Shown piece by piece: positions 25,535-33,918 of a stretch of 64,000 nucleotides of DNA. The notes under the pieces are model-generated. The model worked only from the letters and a program-made list of their open reading frames with translations, was not told where the DNA came from and made no database searches. The stretch is from RHKX01 sp963784885 (lineage in GTDB: Bacteria > Actinomycetota > Thermoleophilia > Solirubrobacterales > 70-9), in the NCBI GenBank assembly GCA_963784885.1, contig CAWATA010000004.1, positions 1 to 64,000 on the forward strand, given 5' to 3'. How positions within the stretch are numbered: position 1 is the first letter of the stretch; each line of letters starts with the position of its first letter. A program made the position numbers and the translations under genes.

Positions 25535-26506
25535 GTGAGCGCAGGCACGACATCTGCTGAGCTGATCGAGCGGCTCCTGGCGGGCGAGAAACGGGCTCTG
25601 GGCCGCGCGATTTCGCTGGTCGAGAACGGAGACCCCGCCGGGTCCGAGCTCGTCGCCGAGCTCTATCCACGCACCGGCAAGGCGCGGATCATCGGGTTCA
25701 CCGGCCCTCCCGGGGTCGGCAAGAGCACGATGATCGGGGCGCTCGTAGCGGAGCTGCGCGGTCGCGACCGCCGGGTCGCCGTGCTCTCGATCGACCCCTC
25801 GAGCCCGTTCACGCGCGGCGCCCTGCTCGGCGACCGGATCCGGCTTTCCGAGCACTTCCTCGACGAGGGCGTCTTCATCCGTTCGATGGCCAGCCGCGGC
25901 GCTCTCGGCGGGCTCGCGGAGGCGACGCTGCAGGCGGCGCTCGTGATGGACGCCGCCGGCTTCGACGACATCCTGCTCGAGACCGTCGGCGTCGGCCAGG
26001 CGGAGATCGACGTCGTCGATCATGCCGACACCGTGGTTCTCGCATTGATGCCGGGGTCGGGGGACTCGATCCAGGCGCTCAAGGCGGGGGTGATGGAGAT
26101 CCCCGACGTCATCGTCGTCAACAAGGCCGAGCACCCGCTCACCGACACGATGGTCCGCGAGGTCCGCACGGCGCTGTCGCTCGGCCCGAGCGGGGACTGG
26201 AAGGTGCCGATAATCAAGACCGTCGCCTCTGACGGCCGCGGCATTCCCGAGCTCCTCGAGGCGATCGAGCGGCATCGCGCACACGTCGAGGAGACCGGGA
26301 CGCTCGACGAGCGCCGCGCCCGCAACCTCCGCAGCGAGGTGCTCGGACTGGCGGCGGCGCGAATGCGTCGCGAGCTCGAGCTGCGAATCGCCGAGGACGA
26401 GTCGGTGGCCCGGCTGCTCGAACGCGTCGTCAGGCGCGAGACCGATCCGGCGACGGCGGCTGCCGAGCTGCTCGAACACAGTCGCGAGGCGGTCTCGGAT
26501 GACTGA
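25535..26506 (+). CDS. meaB: MeaB-type GTPase chaperone of B12-dependent mutase
   Basis: 323 residues, G3E P-loop GTPase. Walker A GPPGVGKSTMIG (about 56-67), SIDPSSPFTRGALLGDRIR (about 88), the Asp/Glu signature ILLETVGVGQAEIDV (about 148) and the base-recognition VVNKAE (about 191). MeaB/ArgK proteins gate cobalamin loading and protect methylmalonyl-CoA mutase. The mutase subunits lie 12-14 kb downstream on the same strand. GTG start; its last 8 bases overlap the PRC-barrel gene. Confidence 0.9.
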   Translation: MSAGTTSAELIERLLAGEKRALGRAISLVENGDPAGSELVAELYPRTGKARIIGFTGPPGVGKSTMIGALVAELRGRDRRVAVLSIDPSSPFTRGALLGDRIRLSEHFLDEGVFIRSMASRGALGGLAEATLQAALVMDAAGFDDILLETVGVGQAEIDVVDHADTVVLALMPGSGDSIQALKAGVMEIPDVIVVNKAEHPLTDTMVREVRTALSLGPSGDWKVPIIKTVASDGRGIPELLEAIERHRAHVEETGTLDERRARNLRSEVLGLAAARMRRELELRIAEDESVARLLERVVRRETDPATAAAELLEHSREAVSDD

Positions 26507-26918
26507 CCGCGGCGGGACGGCGGAGCGGCCGGCATCGCCCGAGTTCGGCGTGGCCGACGCCCGTGAGTGCGTCGGCAACCGGATCGAGGAGATCGGGGGA
26601 GGCAACGTCGGGCGGGTGCAGGGCTTGCTCGTCGACGCCGTCGACGGATCGCCGACCTGGCTCGTGGTCAGACTCGGGCGGATCGGTCGCCGCGCCGCCA
26701 TCCCCGCCCGATTCGTCGCCGCGGCCGCCGGCCACGCCTGGGCTGCGTTCCCCCGCTCCTGGATCCGCAGCGCGGCCGAGATCGAGCCGAACCGAGGGCT
26801 GACCCCGGAGCAGGAGCGCCGGTTGCTGGCCCATTACGGGATTCCCCTCGACTCGGGGCGGGCGGCGGATCTCGGCATTCGGCCTGAGGGCGCGCCGAGC
26901 TCGATCCCGGACGCCTGA
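26499..26918 (+). CDS. PRC-barrel domain protein
   Basis: 139 residues. The region about 17-75 (CVGNRIEEIGGGNVGRVQG, then DGSPTWLVVRLGRIG) matches the PRC-barrel fold, a small beta-barrel that binds RNA or proteins in RimM and sits on membrane-associated proteins in actinobacteria. A short helical tail follows (LTPEQERRLLAHYGIP), as in the second PRC protein at 27534. Overlaps the MeaB gene by 8 bases, so cotranslated with it. Confidence 0.7.
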   Translation: MTDRGGTAERPASPEFGVADARECVGNRIEEIGGGNVGRVQGLLVDAVDGSPTWLVVRLGRIGRRAAIPARFVAAAAGHAWAAFPRSWIRSAAEIEPNRGLTPEQERRLLAHYGIPLDSGRAADLGIRPEGAPSSIPDA

Positions 26919-26954
26919 GCCTTCGGCGCAGCGGGACGGCTCCGCTCATCGTCG

Positions 26955-27356
26955 TCAGGGGTTTCGCTCAGGACCCGGATCCCGAGGGCTCGCGCCGCGG
27001 GCTTCCTCCGCGTAGGTGCGTTCCAGTGTCCGCGTCGCCGCTTCGATCGCGGCCAACACCTCATCGAGCTCGGAGAGTTGATCCTCGATCGCCGGGCGCT
27101 CGAGATCCCGTGGCGGGTGAGGGGACGGTGGCGGGAGCGCCTCCTGGCCGGTCAGAGCCTCCAACATCCGGTCATGTCTGGCGAACGCCAGCCAGAGCGC
27201 TGCGATGTCCTGACGCAGCTCGGCGATCTCGCCGTCGCGCCGCGCGAGAACCTCGTCCACGTCGGCGCGGCGGTAGCCGAACGGGCGGAACCGGAACCTC
27301 GGGCGCTCGCCGCTGCCGGGCATCCGATCAGGGCCTCGTTCGTCCCCTTCTCCCAT
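26955..27356 (-). CDS. Short DivIVA-like coiled-coil protein
   Basis: 133 residues from ATG 27356 (or 122 from ATG 27323). The core FRFRPFGYRRADVDEVLAR resembles the membrane-curvature-sensing N-terminal motif of DivIVA/Wag31/GpsB, followed by a helical coiled coil with DGEIAELRQDIAAL and a second coil near the C-terminus (DQLSELDEVLAAIEAA). The likely -10 TATACT on the minus strand lies at 27377-27382. It is divergent from a PRC-barrel gene. Probably a pole or septum scaffold; unproven. Confidence 0.65.
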   Translation of the reverse strand: MGEGDERGPDRMPGSGERPRFRFRPFGYRRADVDEVLARRDGEIAELRQDIAALWLAFARHDRMLEALTGQEALPPPSPHPPRDLERPAIEDQLSELDEVLAAIEAATRTLERTYAEEARGASPRDPGPERNP

Positions 27357-27533
27357 CGCGCCAGCCAAGTGCCGCGAGTATAGGACCGGCCGTCGGAAGG
27401 CCCGGGCCGGCTTTGTCCTCGAACGCCGCAGCCGCCGCGTCAGAGAGACGAATCGTGCGCCGGGGTGCCGCCGTTGGTGGTACGGTCCCCGGGTACGCCG
27501 GGAAGGAACCCGGGGCTGGAGGATGGATGGACA

Positions 27534-28322
27534 ATGATCGCAGCGGCGCTGCGCGAGGGCGATAAGCCAAGCTTGAACGAGGCGCTCGAATGGATCGGCT
27601 CGCGGGTCGACGACATCTACGGGTCGCCGATCGGTCGACTCGAGGACGTGTGGATCGATCCCGGCACCGGCGAGCCTCGCTGGCTCCTGGTCAAGGAAGG
27701 CCGCTTCGGGGGGCGCTCCACGCTGGTGCCGTTCACCGACGTCGCCGCCGGGGAGGACCACGTCTGGGTCCCCTATGACCGCGACGTCGTCCGCGAGGCA
27801 CCGCAGGTCGAGCCGGGGGCGCCGTTGACGCAGCAGGTCGAGGCCACGCTCCGCAATCACTATGCGGCCAACGCGACGGCCGCCGTGTCCCATGGGGCCC
27901 AGGCCGCGCGCGGCCAGGATCCGAACACATCCCCGGAGCCGGGCGCCGGTGCGACCTTCAGGATCGCGGCCGAGCCGCAATTCGAGCGCCCTCCCATGAC
28001 TCGGCCGAGGATGCCCGAGCGTCCCGCGCCTCCGGTCAGTCCCCGGCCCCGTGAGGAAGCTCCGGAGCGTGGGTACGGGTACGCGCCCGCTCCGCCGGCG
28101 CAGCCGGGGCCCGATCCCTATCGCCCGCAGGAGCAGCCCCATCCCCATCGGCCGCCCGCCTACCGACAGCCTCCGCCGCCCCCTCCGGCGGCGGACCCGC
28201 AGGAGGTTCTCGCCGACCTGCGAGCCGGTCAGGTGGTCGAGATCGAGATCTCCGGGAAGCTGACGATCAGCGGTGAGCTCCGCCACATCCGGATCATCCC
28301 GCCGGAGCGCGGGCGCGACTGA
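27534..28322 (+). CDS. PRC-barrel protein with Pro-rich linker
   Basis: 262 residues from ATG 27534, preceded by GGAGG at 27519. PRC-barrel at about 12-75 (IGSRVDDIYGSPIGRLEDVW, then GEPRWLLVKEGRFGGRSTLV), helical tail with LTQQVEATLRNHY (about 98-112), a long Pro/Arg/Gln-rich disordered linker (about 130-220), and a small folded C-terminus (VLADLRAGQVVEIEISGKL) of unknown type. The architecture suggests a membrane- or ribosome-tethered adaptor. Divergent from the DivIVA-like gene across 177 bases that hold only promoters. Confidence 0.7.
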   Translation: MIAAALREGDKPSLNEALEWIGSRVDDIYGSPIGRLEDVWIDPGTGEPRWLLVKEGRFGGRSTLVPFTDVAAGEDHVWVPYDRDVVREAPQVEPGAPLTQQVEATLRNHYAANATAAVSHGAQAARGQDPNTSPEPGAGATFRIAAEPQFERPPMTRPRMPERPAPPVSPRPREEAPERGYGYAPAPPAQPGPDPYRPQEQPHPHRPPAYRQPPPPPPAADPQEVLADLRAGQVVEIEISGKLTISGELRHIRIIPPERGRD

Positions 28323-28358
28323 GCGACGAGCGCCCCCGCCCTGGATGACATCCCTGTC

Positions 28359-29009
28359 CTACGCCGCGGCGGCTTCCGGGCCGCCCGGATCCCGGTCGGC
28401 GACGCCGCCGATCTCGCGGGTGGAGGCGATCCGCTCGGCGGCCCTGGAAAGGGCGCGGACGAAGAGCTCGAACTGCTCGCGAACGCGCTGAGCATCCTCC
28501 ATACCCGCCGTCAGCGCCTGCGCTCTGTCGGCGATCCCGTCGCTCAGCGCGGCGATTCGCTGCTGGCGCTCGGCGACGATCCGGTCGGCCACCCGCCGCG
28601 CCTCCTCGACGTGGCGCGCGGCGTCGACCTCGACCGCCTGCCAGCGGGTACGGATGCCGGCCGCAGCCTCGCGGCGCATCTCGGCCGCCTCGCGTTCGAC
28701 GGCGCCGACCATCGCATTGACGAGGCTGTCGGCTCGGCGCTTTGCGTGCTCGAGGTACGCCTCCGCTTCGCGTTCGGCCTCCCGCATCCGCGCCTCGAAC
28801 CCATCCGCGCCGCTCGGGGCCGACGTGGAGTCCGGTGGCGGGGCCACGGCCGGCTGCGGGCCCCGGAGCGCGCCCAGGCGCTCAGTGATGTCACGGGTCG
28901 CTCGGTCGAGTTCGCCGAGAGCCGCGGCGAGATCGACCGAAGATGCGCCCAGTCCCGCTCCGGTGCATTCGGCGGGCGGACTCTGCTCGTGTCTCCGGTC
29001 AACGGCCAT
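28359..29009 (-). CDS. Coiled-coil protein, paralogue 1
   Basis: 216 residues from ATG 29009 (a GTG or ATG at 29051 would add 14). Residues about 65-195 are one long coiled coil: EAERE..., then VEREAAEMRREAAAG, IVAERQQRIAALSDGIADR and VREQFELFVRALSRAAERI. The last block recurs in the next gene upstream. The charged Arg/Glu coil resembles the C-terminal part of DivIVA/SepIVA-type proteins and F0 subunit b, but no membrane helix is present. Probably forms filaments or scaffolds with its paralogue and the DivIVA-like protein nearby. Confidence 0.6.
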   Translation of the reverse strand: MAVDRRHEQSPPAECTGAGLGASSVDLAAALGELDRATRDITERLGALRGPQPAVAPPPDSTSAPSGADGFEARMREAEREAEAYLEHAKRRADSLVNAMVGAVEREAAEMRREAAAGIRTRWQAVEVDAARHVEEARRVADRIVAERQQRIAALSDGIADRAQALTAGMEDAQRVREQFELFVRALSRAAERIASTREIGGVADRDPGGPEAAAA

Positions 29010-29145
29010 GATCGCACCGTCCTTCTTCGTCCCGCTCCCGGCCAGGATCACCGGGTGCCGACGGCGATCAGTCTAGGTTCGCCCTCGGCGGCACTCCAGG
29101 CGCCACTCGCCGACCGCGGGCCCGGGGACCCCGCAGCGGTCGGCT

Positions 29146-29805
29146 TCAGCGGGGCGGAGGCCCGAAGACCTCATCGAGCGTCCGGCTCGTGACAACGGGG
29201 CCGAGCGTCAGCTCGAGGTGATCGGCAACCTCGGCGCGGCTGCAGCCCGCCGCCGCCATCCGGATCGCAACATCCCGGGCGTCGTCGTCCCGGCGCGAAG
29301 CCGTGTCCGGCGACGACCTCGAGCCGGGTGAGGGTTCCGCGAAGCCGGGGTACCGCTCCTCGACGAACGAGCCGCTCGCAGGCGCCTGCCGGGCCGGCGA
29401 GGCATCGGCGTCGATCCGGGACGCCGGCTCCGTCGCGCTCGAGGCGACGGGCGAGTAGGCGGCGACGGTCCCGGGATCGCCCTCGTAGGAGAGGCGCTCG
29501 GCGGCGTTCGCGAGGGCGCGAACCAGATTCTCGAAACCTTCGCGGACGGGCGCGGCGTCCTCGAGGCGGGAGACGACGGCCTCCGACTTGGTGACGAGCT
29601 CGTCGCTCAGCTCGGCGATGCGCTGACGGCGCTCGGCGACGAGGGCGTCGGCCTGTCGCCGAGCGTCCTCGAGGTAGCCGGCGGCGTCGGCCCGCGCCTC
29701 CTCGCGCAGCCGGGTCGCCTCGCGCTCGACCGCGTCGAGGATCGCGCCGACACGGCGTGAGATCTCCGAGGCGAGGGCCGGTGCGCTTTCGGCCTGGTCA
29801 ACCAC
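29146..29805 (-). CDS. Coiled-coil protein, paralogue 2
   Basis: 219 residues from GTG 29805. The coiled coil about 15-105 (VEREATRLREEARADAAGY, VAERRQRIAELSDELVTKS, VREGFENLVRALANAAERL) is clearly paralogous to the downstream gene. It differs by a C-terminal domain (about 172-215: DVAIRMAAAGCSRAEVADHL, then LDEVFG) that looks like a small helical, possibly HTH-type, module. A linker rich in Ser/Pro/Ala separates the two. Confidence 0.6.
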   Translation of the reverse strand: MVDQAESAPALASEISRRVGAILDAVEREATRLREEARADAAGYLEDARRQADALVAERRQRIAELSDELVTKSEAVVSRLEDAAPVREGFENLVRALANAAERLSYEGDPGTVAAYSPVASSATEPASRIDADASPARQAPASGSFVEERYPGFAEPSPGSRSSPDTASRRDDDARDVAIRMAAAGCSRAEVADHLELTLGPVVTSRTLDEVFGPPPR

Positions 29806-29910
29806 CGGATCGACGCGTTGCGGTGCTGTTTCCGTCTTCGCTCATGCCCTGACGTCCGGTGCGACCGGCCCGCGGCGCACCATAACCCACGCCTCGGCGA
29901 GCTCCGGCGG

Positions 29911-31044
29911 CTAACAGCCCAGTGCGCGGGCGATGACCATCTGCTGGACCTCGTCGGTGCCCTCGCCGATGGTCAGGATCTTCGCGTCGCGGTAGAAGCG
30001 GCAGACGGGGTATTCCTCGATGTAGCCGTAGCCGCCGTGAATCTGTACGGCCTCCTCGGCGGCGCGGACCGCGAGGCGTCCCGTCTTCAGCTTCGCCTGG
30101 GCGGCGGTGAGGGTGAACGGCTCGCCCCGATCCTTGAGCACCGCCGCGCGATACGTGAGCAGGCGGGCGGCCTCGATCTCGGTAGCGACGTCGGCGATCT
30201 TGCCCTGGATCGCCTGGAACCGGGAGATCGGCTGACCGAAGGCATGGCGCTCCTTCGCGTAGGCGATAGCCTCGTCGAGGGCGCCCTGGGCGAGCCCGAG
30301 GCCCATCGCCGCCACGCCGATCCGGCCGCCGTCGAGGATCTGCAGAAACTGCTTGAAGCCCTGTCCGCGCGGCCCGAGCAGGTTCCCCTCCGGGACCCGG
30401 CAGCCGTCGAAGCTGAGCGGCCGGGTGTCGGAGGCGTTCCAGCCCATCTTCCGATAGGGCTCGCCGACCTCGTAGCCGGGGGTGCCGTTCGGGACGATGA
30501 TGTTGGAGATCTCGTCCTCGCCGGTCCGCGCGGTGATCGTCACGCAGGCGGAGATGTCAGTGCCGGAGTTGGTGATGAACTGCTTGGCGCCGTCGATGAT
30601 CCACTCGCCGCCGTCGAGCGCGGCGCGGGTCCGGGTGTTACCGGCGTCGGAGCCCGCCTCGGGCTCGGTCAGCCCGAACGCGGCCAGTCGCTCGCCGGAG
30701 CAGAGCTGCGGCAGCCACTGCTCGCGCTGGGCGTCGTCGCCCCACAGGTAGATGGGCATCGTCCCGAGCGATGTGTGGGCGGCCATCGTGATCGCGACCG
30801 ATGAGTCGATCCGCGCGAGCTCCTCGACGGCGAGGGCGTATGAGAGGTTGTCGGCTCCGCCGCCGCCGTACTCGGCGGGGAACGGGATCCCCATCAACCC
30901 GAGCCCGCCCATCTGCGAGACGAGCTCGTAGGGGAATGCCTTCGTCTCGTCGAGCTCGGCCGCGCGCGGGGCGACCTCGTTGCGGGCGAAGTCCCGGACG
31001 GTGTCGCGGAGCAGGCGCTGTTCGTCGGTCAGTTCGAAGTCCAT
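29911..31044 (-). CDS. Acyl-CoA dehydrogenase
   Basis: FAD enzyme of the first step of beta-oxidation. 377 residues, the standard length. N-terminal helical domain, the FAD/substrate loop FGLTEPEAGSDAGNTRTRA (about 128-146), ITNSGTDISACVTITA, and a C-terminal helical domain with IHGGYGYIEEYPVCRFYRDA and the catalytic Glu in IGEGTDEVQ (about 361-369). It should pass electrons to the EtfAB and ETF-quinone oxidoreductase encoded 10 kb downstream. The chain-length specificity is not readable. Followed by the convergent-strand neighbour 105 bases away. Confidence 0.95.
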   Translation of the reverse strand: MDFELTDEQRLLRDTVRDFARNEVAPRAAELDETKAFPYELVSQMGGLGLMGIPFPAEYGGGGADNLSYALAVEELARIDSSVAITMAAHTSLGTMPIYLWGDDAQREQWLPQLCSGERLAAFGLTEPEAGSDAGNTRTRAALDGGEWIIDGAKQFITNSGTDISACVTITARTGEDEISNIIVPNGTPGYEVGEPYRKMGWNASDTRPLSFDGCRVPEGNLLGPRGQGFKQFLQILDGGRIGVAAMGLGLAQGALDEAIAYAKERHAFGQPISRFQAIQGKIADVATEIEAARLLTYRAAVLKDRGEPFTLTAAQAKLKTGRLAVRAAEEAVQIHGGYGYIEEYPVCRFYRDAKILTIGEGTDEVQQMVIARALGC

Positions 31045-31072
31045 GGCGGCGATTCTCTCAGGGCGGCGGCGG

Positions 31073-32530
31073 TCAGTCCCGTTCGCCGTAGCGGCGGGCG
31101 AGCTCGACGAGGAGGCGGACGCCGTAGCCGCTCGCCCCCTTGCCGACGTACTCGCGCCCGACGTCCCAGGCCGTGCCGGCGATGTCGAGGTGTGCCCATG
31201 TCGCCTCCTCGACGAACTGCTCGAGGTAGGCGCCCGCGTACAGGGTGCCCGCCTTCCGCTTGCTCCCGGAGTTCGACAGGTCGGCGATCTTGCCCTTCGT
31301 CAGGTCGGTGTACTCGGGGTGGAGCGGCAGCCGCCAGGCGAGCTCGCCGACTATGTCCCCCGCCGCAGCGACCTCGGCCGCCCACTCGTCGTCGTTGGCC
31401 ATCAGCCCCGCGTAGGTCGAGCCGAGCGCGACGACGACGGCGCCGGTCAGCGTTGCGACGTCGACGATCCGCTCCGCGCCCTGGCGGGCGCACCAGGTCA
31501 GCGCGTCGGCGAGGATCAGGCGCCCCTCGGCGTCGGTGTTGTTGACCTCGACGGTGAGGCCGTTGAGCTGGGTGATCACGTCGCCCGGGCGCGTCGCCGT
31601 CCCGCTCGGCATGTTCTCGACCGCGGGGAGCACAGCGATCAGGTCGATCGGCAGCCCGAGCTCGGCGATCGCGGCGGTGGCCTCGAGCACGGCGGCGCCG
31701 CCCGACATGTCCATCTTCATGTCGGGCATCCCGGCGGCCGGCTTCAGCGAGATCCCGCCCGTGTCGAAGGTGACGGTCTTGCCGACGAGGCCGAGGCGCG
31801 GCGCGGAGCCGGCGCCGGAGTAGCGGAGCACGATCAGGGCCGGGTCCTTGGCCGACCCGGCGGCGACGGCGAGCATCCCGCCCATGCCCTCGCGCTCGAG
31901 CTCGGCCGGGCCCAACACCTCGACCGACACGGCTTCGTGCGCGGCGGCGATCTCCTCCGCCCGGGCGGCGATGAATGCCGGATCGGCGATGTTCGCAGGG
32001 AGGTTCTGGAGGTCGCGAGCGCGATTCGCGGCTTCGGCGGCCACCTTCGCGGTCGCCGAGCAGCCGTCGGGGTCGTCGGCGCCGATCAGGGTCAGGCCCT
32101 CGATCCCGCGGCCGGCGCCGTCGTCCTCGCCGCGATCGCGCTTGAGGCGATCGAACCGGTAGCCGGCGAGGATCGTCCCGGCCGTGAGCGCTGCGCCGAT
32201 GCTCGCCTTCCGCTGGTGATCGGGCACGACCCAAGCGACGTCGGCGGCTCCGTAGCGCTTCGCCCTGCGGACTGCCAGCGCCGCGCTGACCCGGGCGCGC
32301 TCGGGGCCGAAGCCATCGCGCTCGCCGAGTCCGACGACGAGCACCCGCTCCGGCGAGCCCGGGCGGAGCAGCGTCAGATCCCGGTAGCCGGTCCGGACGT
32401 CGTCGGCGCCGGCCGCTTCGGCGAGCCATCCCGGGAGCCGGTCGCCGTCGAAGAGGCCGAGGCAGAGGAGGTCGGCGGTGGAGCCGGAGGGGTCGCTGTC
32501 GCTGAGCGCGAGACGCACGGAAGGCGCCAC
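31073..32530 (-). CDS. pepA: Leucyl aminopeptidase (M17 family)
   Basis: 485 residues from GTG 32530; an earlier GTG at 32590 would overlap the divergent thiolase leader. N-terminal macro-like domain, then the M17 catalytic domain with GKTVTFDTGGISLKPAAGM, the zinc-site MKMDMSGGAAVLE, and the family signature NNTDAEGRLILADAL (about 328-342). Hexameric two-metal exopeptidase removing N-terminal hydrophobic residues. All metal-binding Asp/Glu/Lys are in place. Located 28 bases upstream of the acyl-CoA dehydrogenase on the same strand, so probably cotranscribed. Confidence 0.9.
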   Translation of the reverse strand: MAPSVRLALSDSDPSGSTADLLCLGLFDGDRLPGWLAEAAGADDVRTGYRDLTLLRPGSPERVLVVGLGERDGFGPERARVSAALAVRRAKRYGAADVAWVVPDHQRKASIGAALTAGTILAGYRFDRLKRDRGEDDGAGRGIEGLTLIGADDPDGCSATAKVAAEAANRARDLQNLPANIADPAFIAARAEEIAAAHEAVSVEVLGPAELEREGMGGMLAVAAGSAKDPALIVLRYSGAGSAPRLGLVGKTVTFDTGGISLKPAAGMPDMKMDMSGGAAVLEATAAIAELGLPIDLIAVLPAVENMPSGTATRPGDVITQLNGLTVEVNNTDAEGRLILADALTWCARQGAERIVDVATLTGAVVVALGSTYAGLMANDDEWAAEVAAAGDIVGELAWRLPLHPEYTDLTKGKIADLSNSGSKRKAGTLYAGAYLEQFVEEATWAHLDIAGTAWDVGREYVGKGASGYGVRLLVELARRYGERD

Positions 32531-32607
32531 GATAGCTGCCGCTGCGCGCCCGGCCTCTACGATTCCCCAGGCACCGTCACCTCGTCCCACCCAGGAGAAC
32601 GTCCCGA

Positions 32608-33783
32608 ATGCCGAAGACAGTGATTCTTTCCACCGCCCGCACGCCGTTCGCGAAGATGGGCGGAGCGCTTTCCTCGCTGGCCGCCCCCGAGCTCGCCGGC
32701 AACGCCATCGGGGGCGCCCTCGGGCGCGCCGACGTCGCGCCGGAGCAGGTCGAGGCGGTCGTCTACGGGCAGGTGCTCCAAGCCGGCCAAGGCCAGATCC
32801 CCTCGCGGCAGGCGCAGATCGCCGGCGGGATCCCGAAGGAGGTTCCCTCGGAGACCGTCAACAAGGTGTGCGCCTCCGGCATGCGCTCGGTCGGGCTGCT
32901 CGACCAGGCGATCCGCGCCGGCGACGTCTCGATCGGCCTCGGCGGCGGCATGGAGTCGATGTCGAACGCTCCCTATCTGCTGCCCGGGGCCCGTTTCGGC
33001 TTCCGGATGGGCGACGTCACGGCAGTCGACGCGATGACCCACGACGGCCTCACGAACCCGTTCACCGGCAAGCAGATGATCAACGAGGCGAGCGAGGTCG
33101 GCAACGAGCTCGAGATCACCCGGCCCGACATGGACCGGTTCGCGACCCGCTCGCACCGGCTCGCCGCGCAGGCGACCGACGAGGGCCGGCTGGCCGACGA
33201 GATCGTGTCGGTCACGGTCAAGACCAGGAAGGCGGAGAACGTCGTCGAGGTCGACGAGGCGATCCGGCCCGACACCAGCATCGAGACGCTGGCGAAGCTG
33301 AAGGCGATCGGCGGCGACGACGCCACCCACACCGCCGGCAACGCCCCCGGAGTCAACGACGGCGCCGCTGCGATCGTCGTCGCGTCCGAGGAGTGGGCCT
33401 CGGCCAACGGCAAGGAGCCGCTCGGCACGATCATCGCCTACGGCAACGTCGCCGATGACTACGCCTACCTCGCCAGGACCCCCGCCAAGGCGGCGAGCCA
33501 GGCGCTCGAGAAGGTCGGCAGGAGCCCCGGGGACGTCGACCTCTGGGAGTTCAACGAGGCCTTCGCCTCGGTCGCGATCAACTCGATCCGGATGCTCGAC
33601 ATCGACGAGGAGAAGGTCAACGTCAACGGCGGTGCGATCGCCCTCGGCCACCCGATCGGCGCCTCCGGCGGCCGCATCATCGGCGCCCTCGTCCACGAGC
33701 TGCGTCGTCGCGGCGGCGGCCTCGGCTGTGCCGCGATCTGCAGCGGGGGCGGGCAGGGCGACGCCATCCTGATCGAGGTCTGA
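32608..33783 (+). CDS. Acetyl-CoA acetyltransferase (thiolase)
   Basis: 391 residues. All three catalytic blocks are visible: nucleophile Cys in VNKVCASGMRSV (about 86-97), His in ALGHPIGASGGRI (about 347) and the second Cys in AICSGGGQGDA (about 377-387), plus NEAFA. It condenses or cleaves acetoacetyl-CoA and longer 3-ketoacyl-CoA. GGAG lies 10 bases before the ATG. Divergent from pepA. The stop codon is the first part of structured element copy B. Confidence 0.95.
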   Translation: MPKTVILSTARTPFAKMGGALSSLAAPELAGNAIGGALGRADVAPEQVEAVVYGQVLQAGQGQIPSRQAQIAGGIPKEVPSETVNKVCASGMRSVGLLDQAIRAGDVSIGLGGGMESMSNAPYLLPGARFGFRMGDVTAVDAMTHDGLTNPFTGKQMINEASEVGNELEITRPDMDRFATRSHRLAAQATDEGRLADEIVSVTVKTRKAENVVEVDEAIRPDTSIETLAKLKAIGGDDATHTAGNAPGVNDGAAAIVVASEEWASANGKEPLGTIIAYGNVADDYAYLARTPAKAASQALEKVGRSPGDVDLWEFNEAFASVAINSIRMLDIDEEKVNVNGGAIALGHPIGASGGRIIGALVHELRRRGGGLGCAAICSGGGQGDAILIEV

Positions 33784-33884
33784 TCGCGGGCGGAGAGGCC
33801 GCCGCTCGGCGTCCTCGTCGGCTCACGGCCGGAGGCCGCATCGCCTCCTGCGTCCTTGATCGGCGGGCTCTCCGCCTCGCGATC
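33782..33884 (+). repeat. Candidate structured RNA/REP-like element, copy B
   Basis: Outer stem 33782-33788 with 33878-33884 (7 bp, GATCGCG/CGCGATC), a bulged base (33877), stem 33789-33797 with 33868-33876 (9 bp, GGCGGAGAG/CTCTCCGCC), a G.G mismatch (33798/33867), stem 33799-33804 with 33861-33866 (6 bp), then a loop beginning CTCGGCGTC and ending TCCTTGAT with an inner hairpin (33826-33830 with 33834-33838). The layout is the same as copy A at 6086-6190 down to the bulge and mismatch, while many stem bases differ in compensated fashion. It too begins at the stop codon of the upstream gene. Confidence 0.65.
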
Positions 33885-33918
33885 TCCCGCGGACGTACCA
33901 CGCTCTAGCCTGCGGGCC

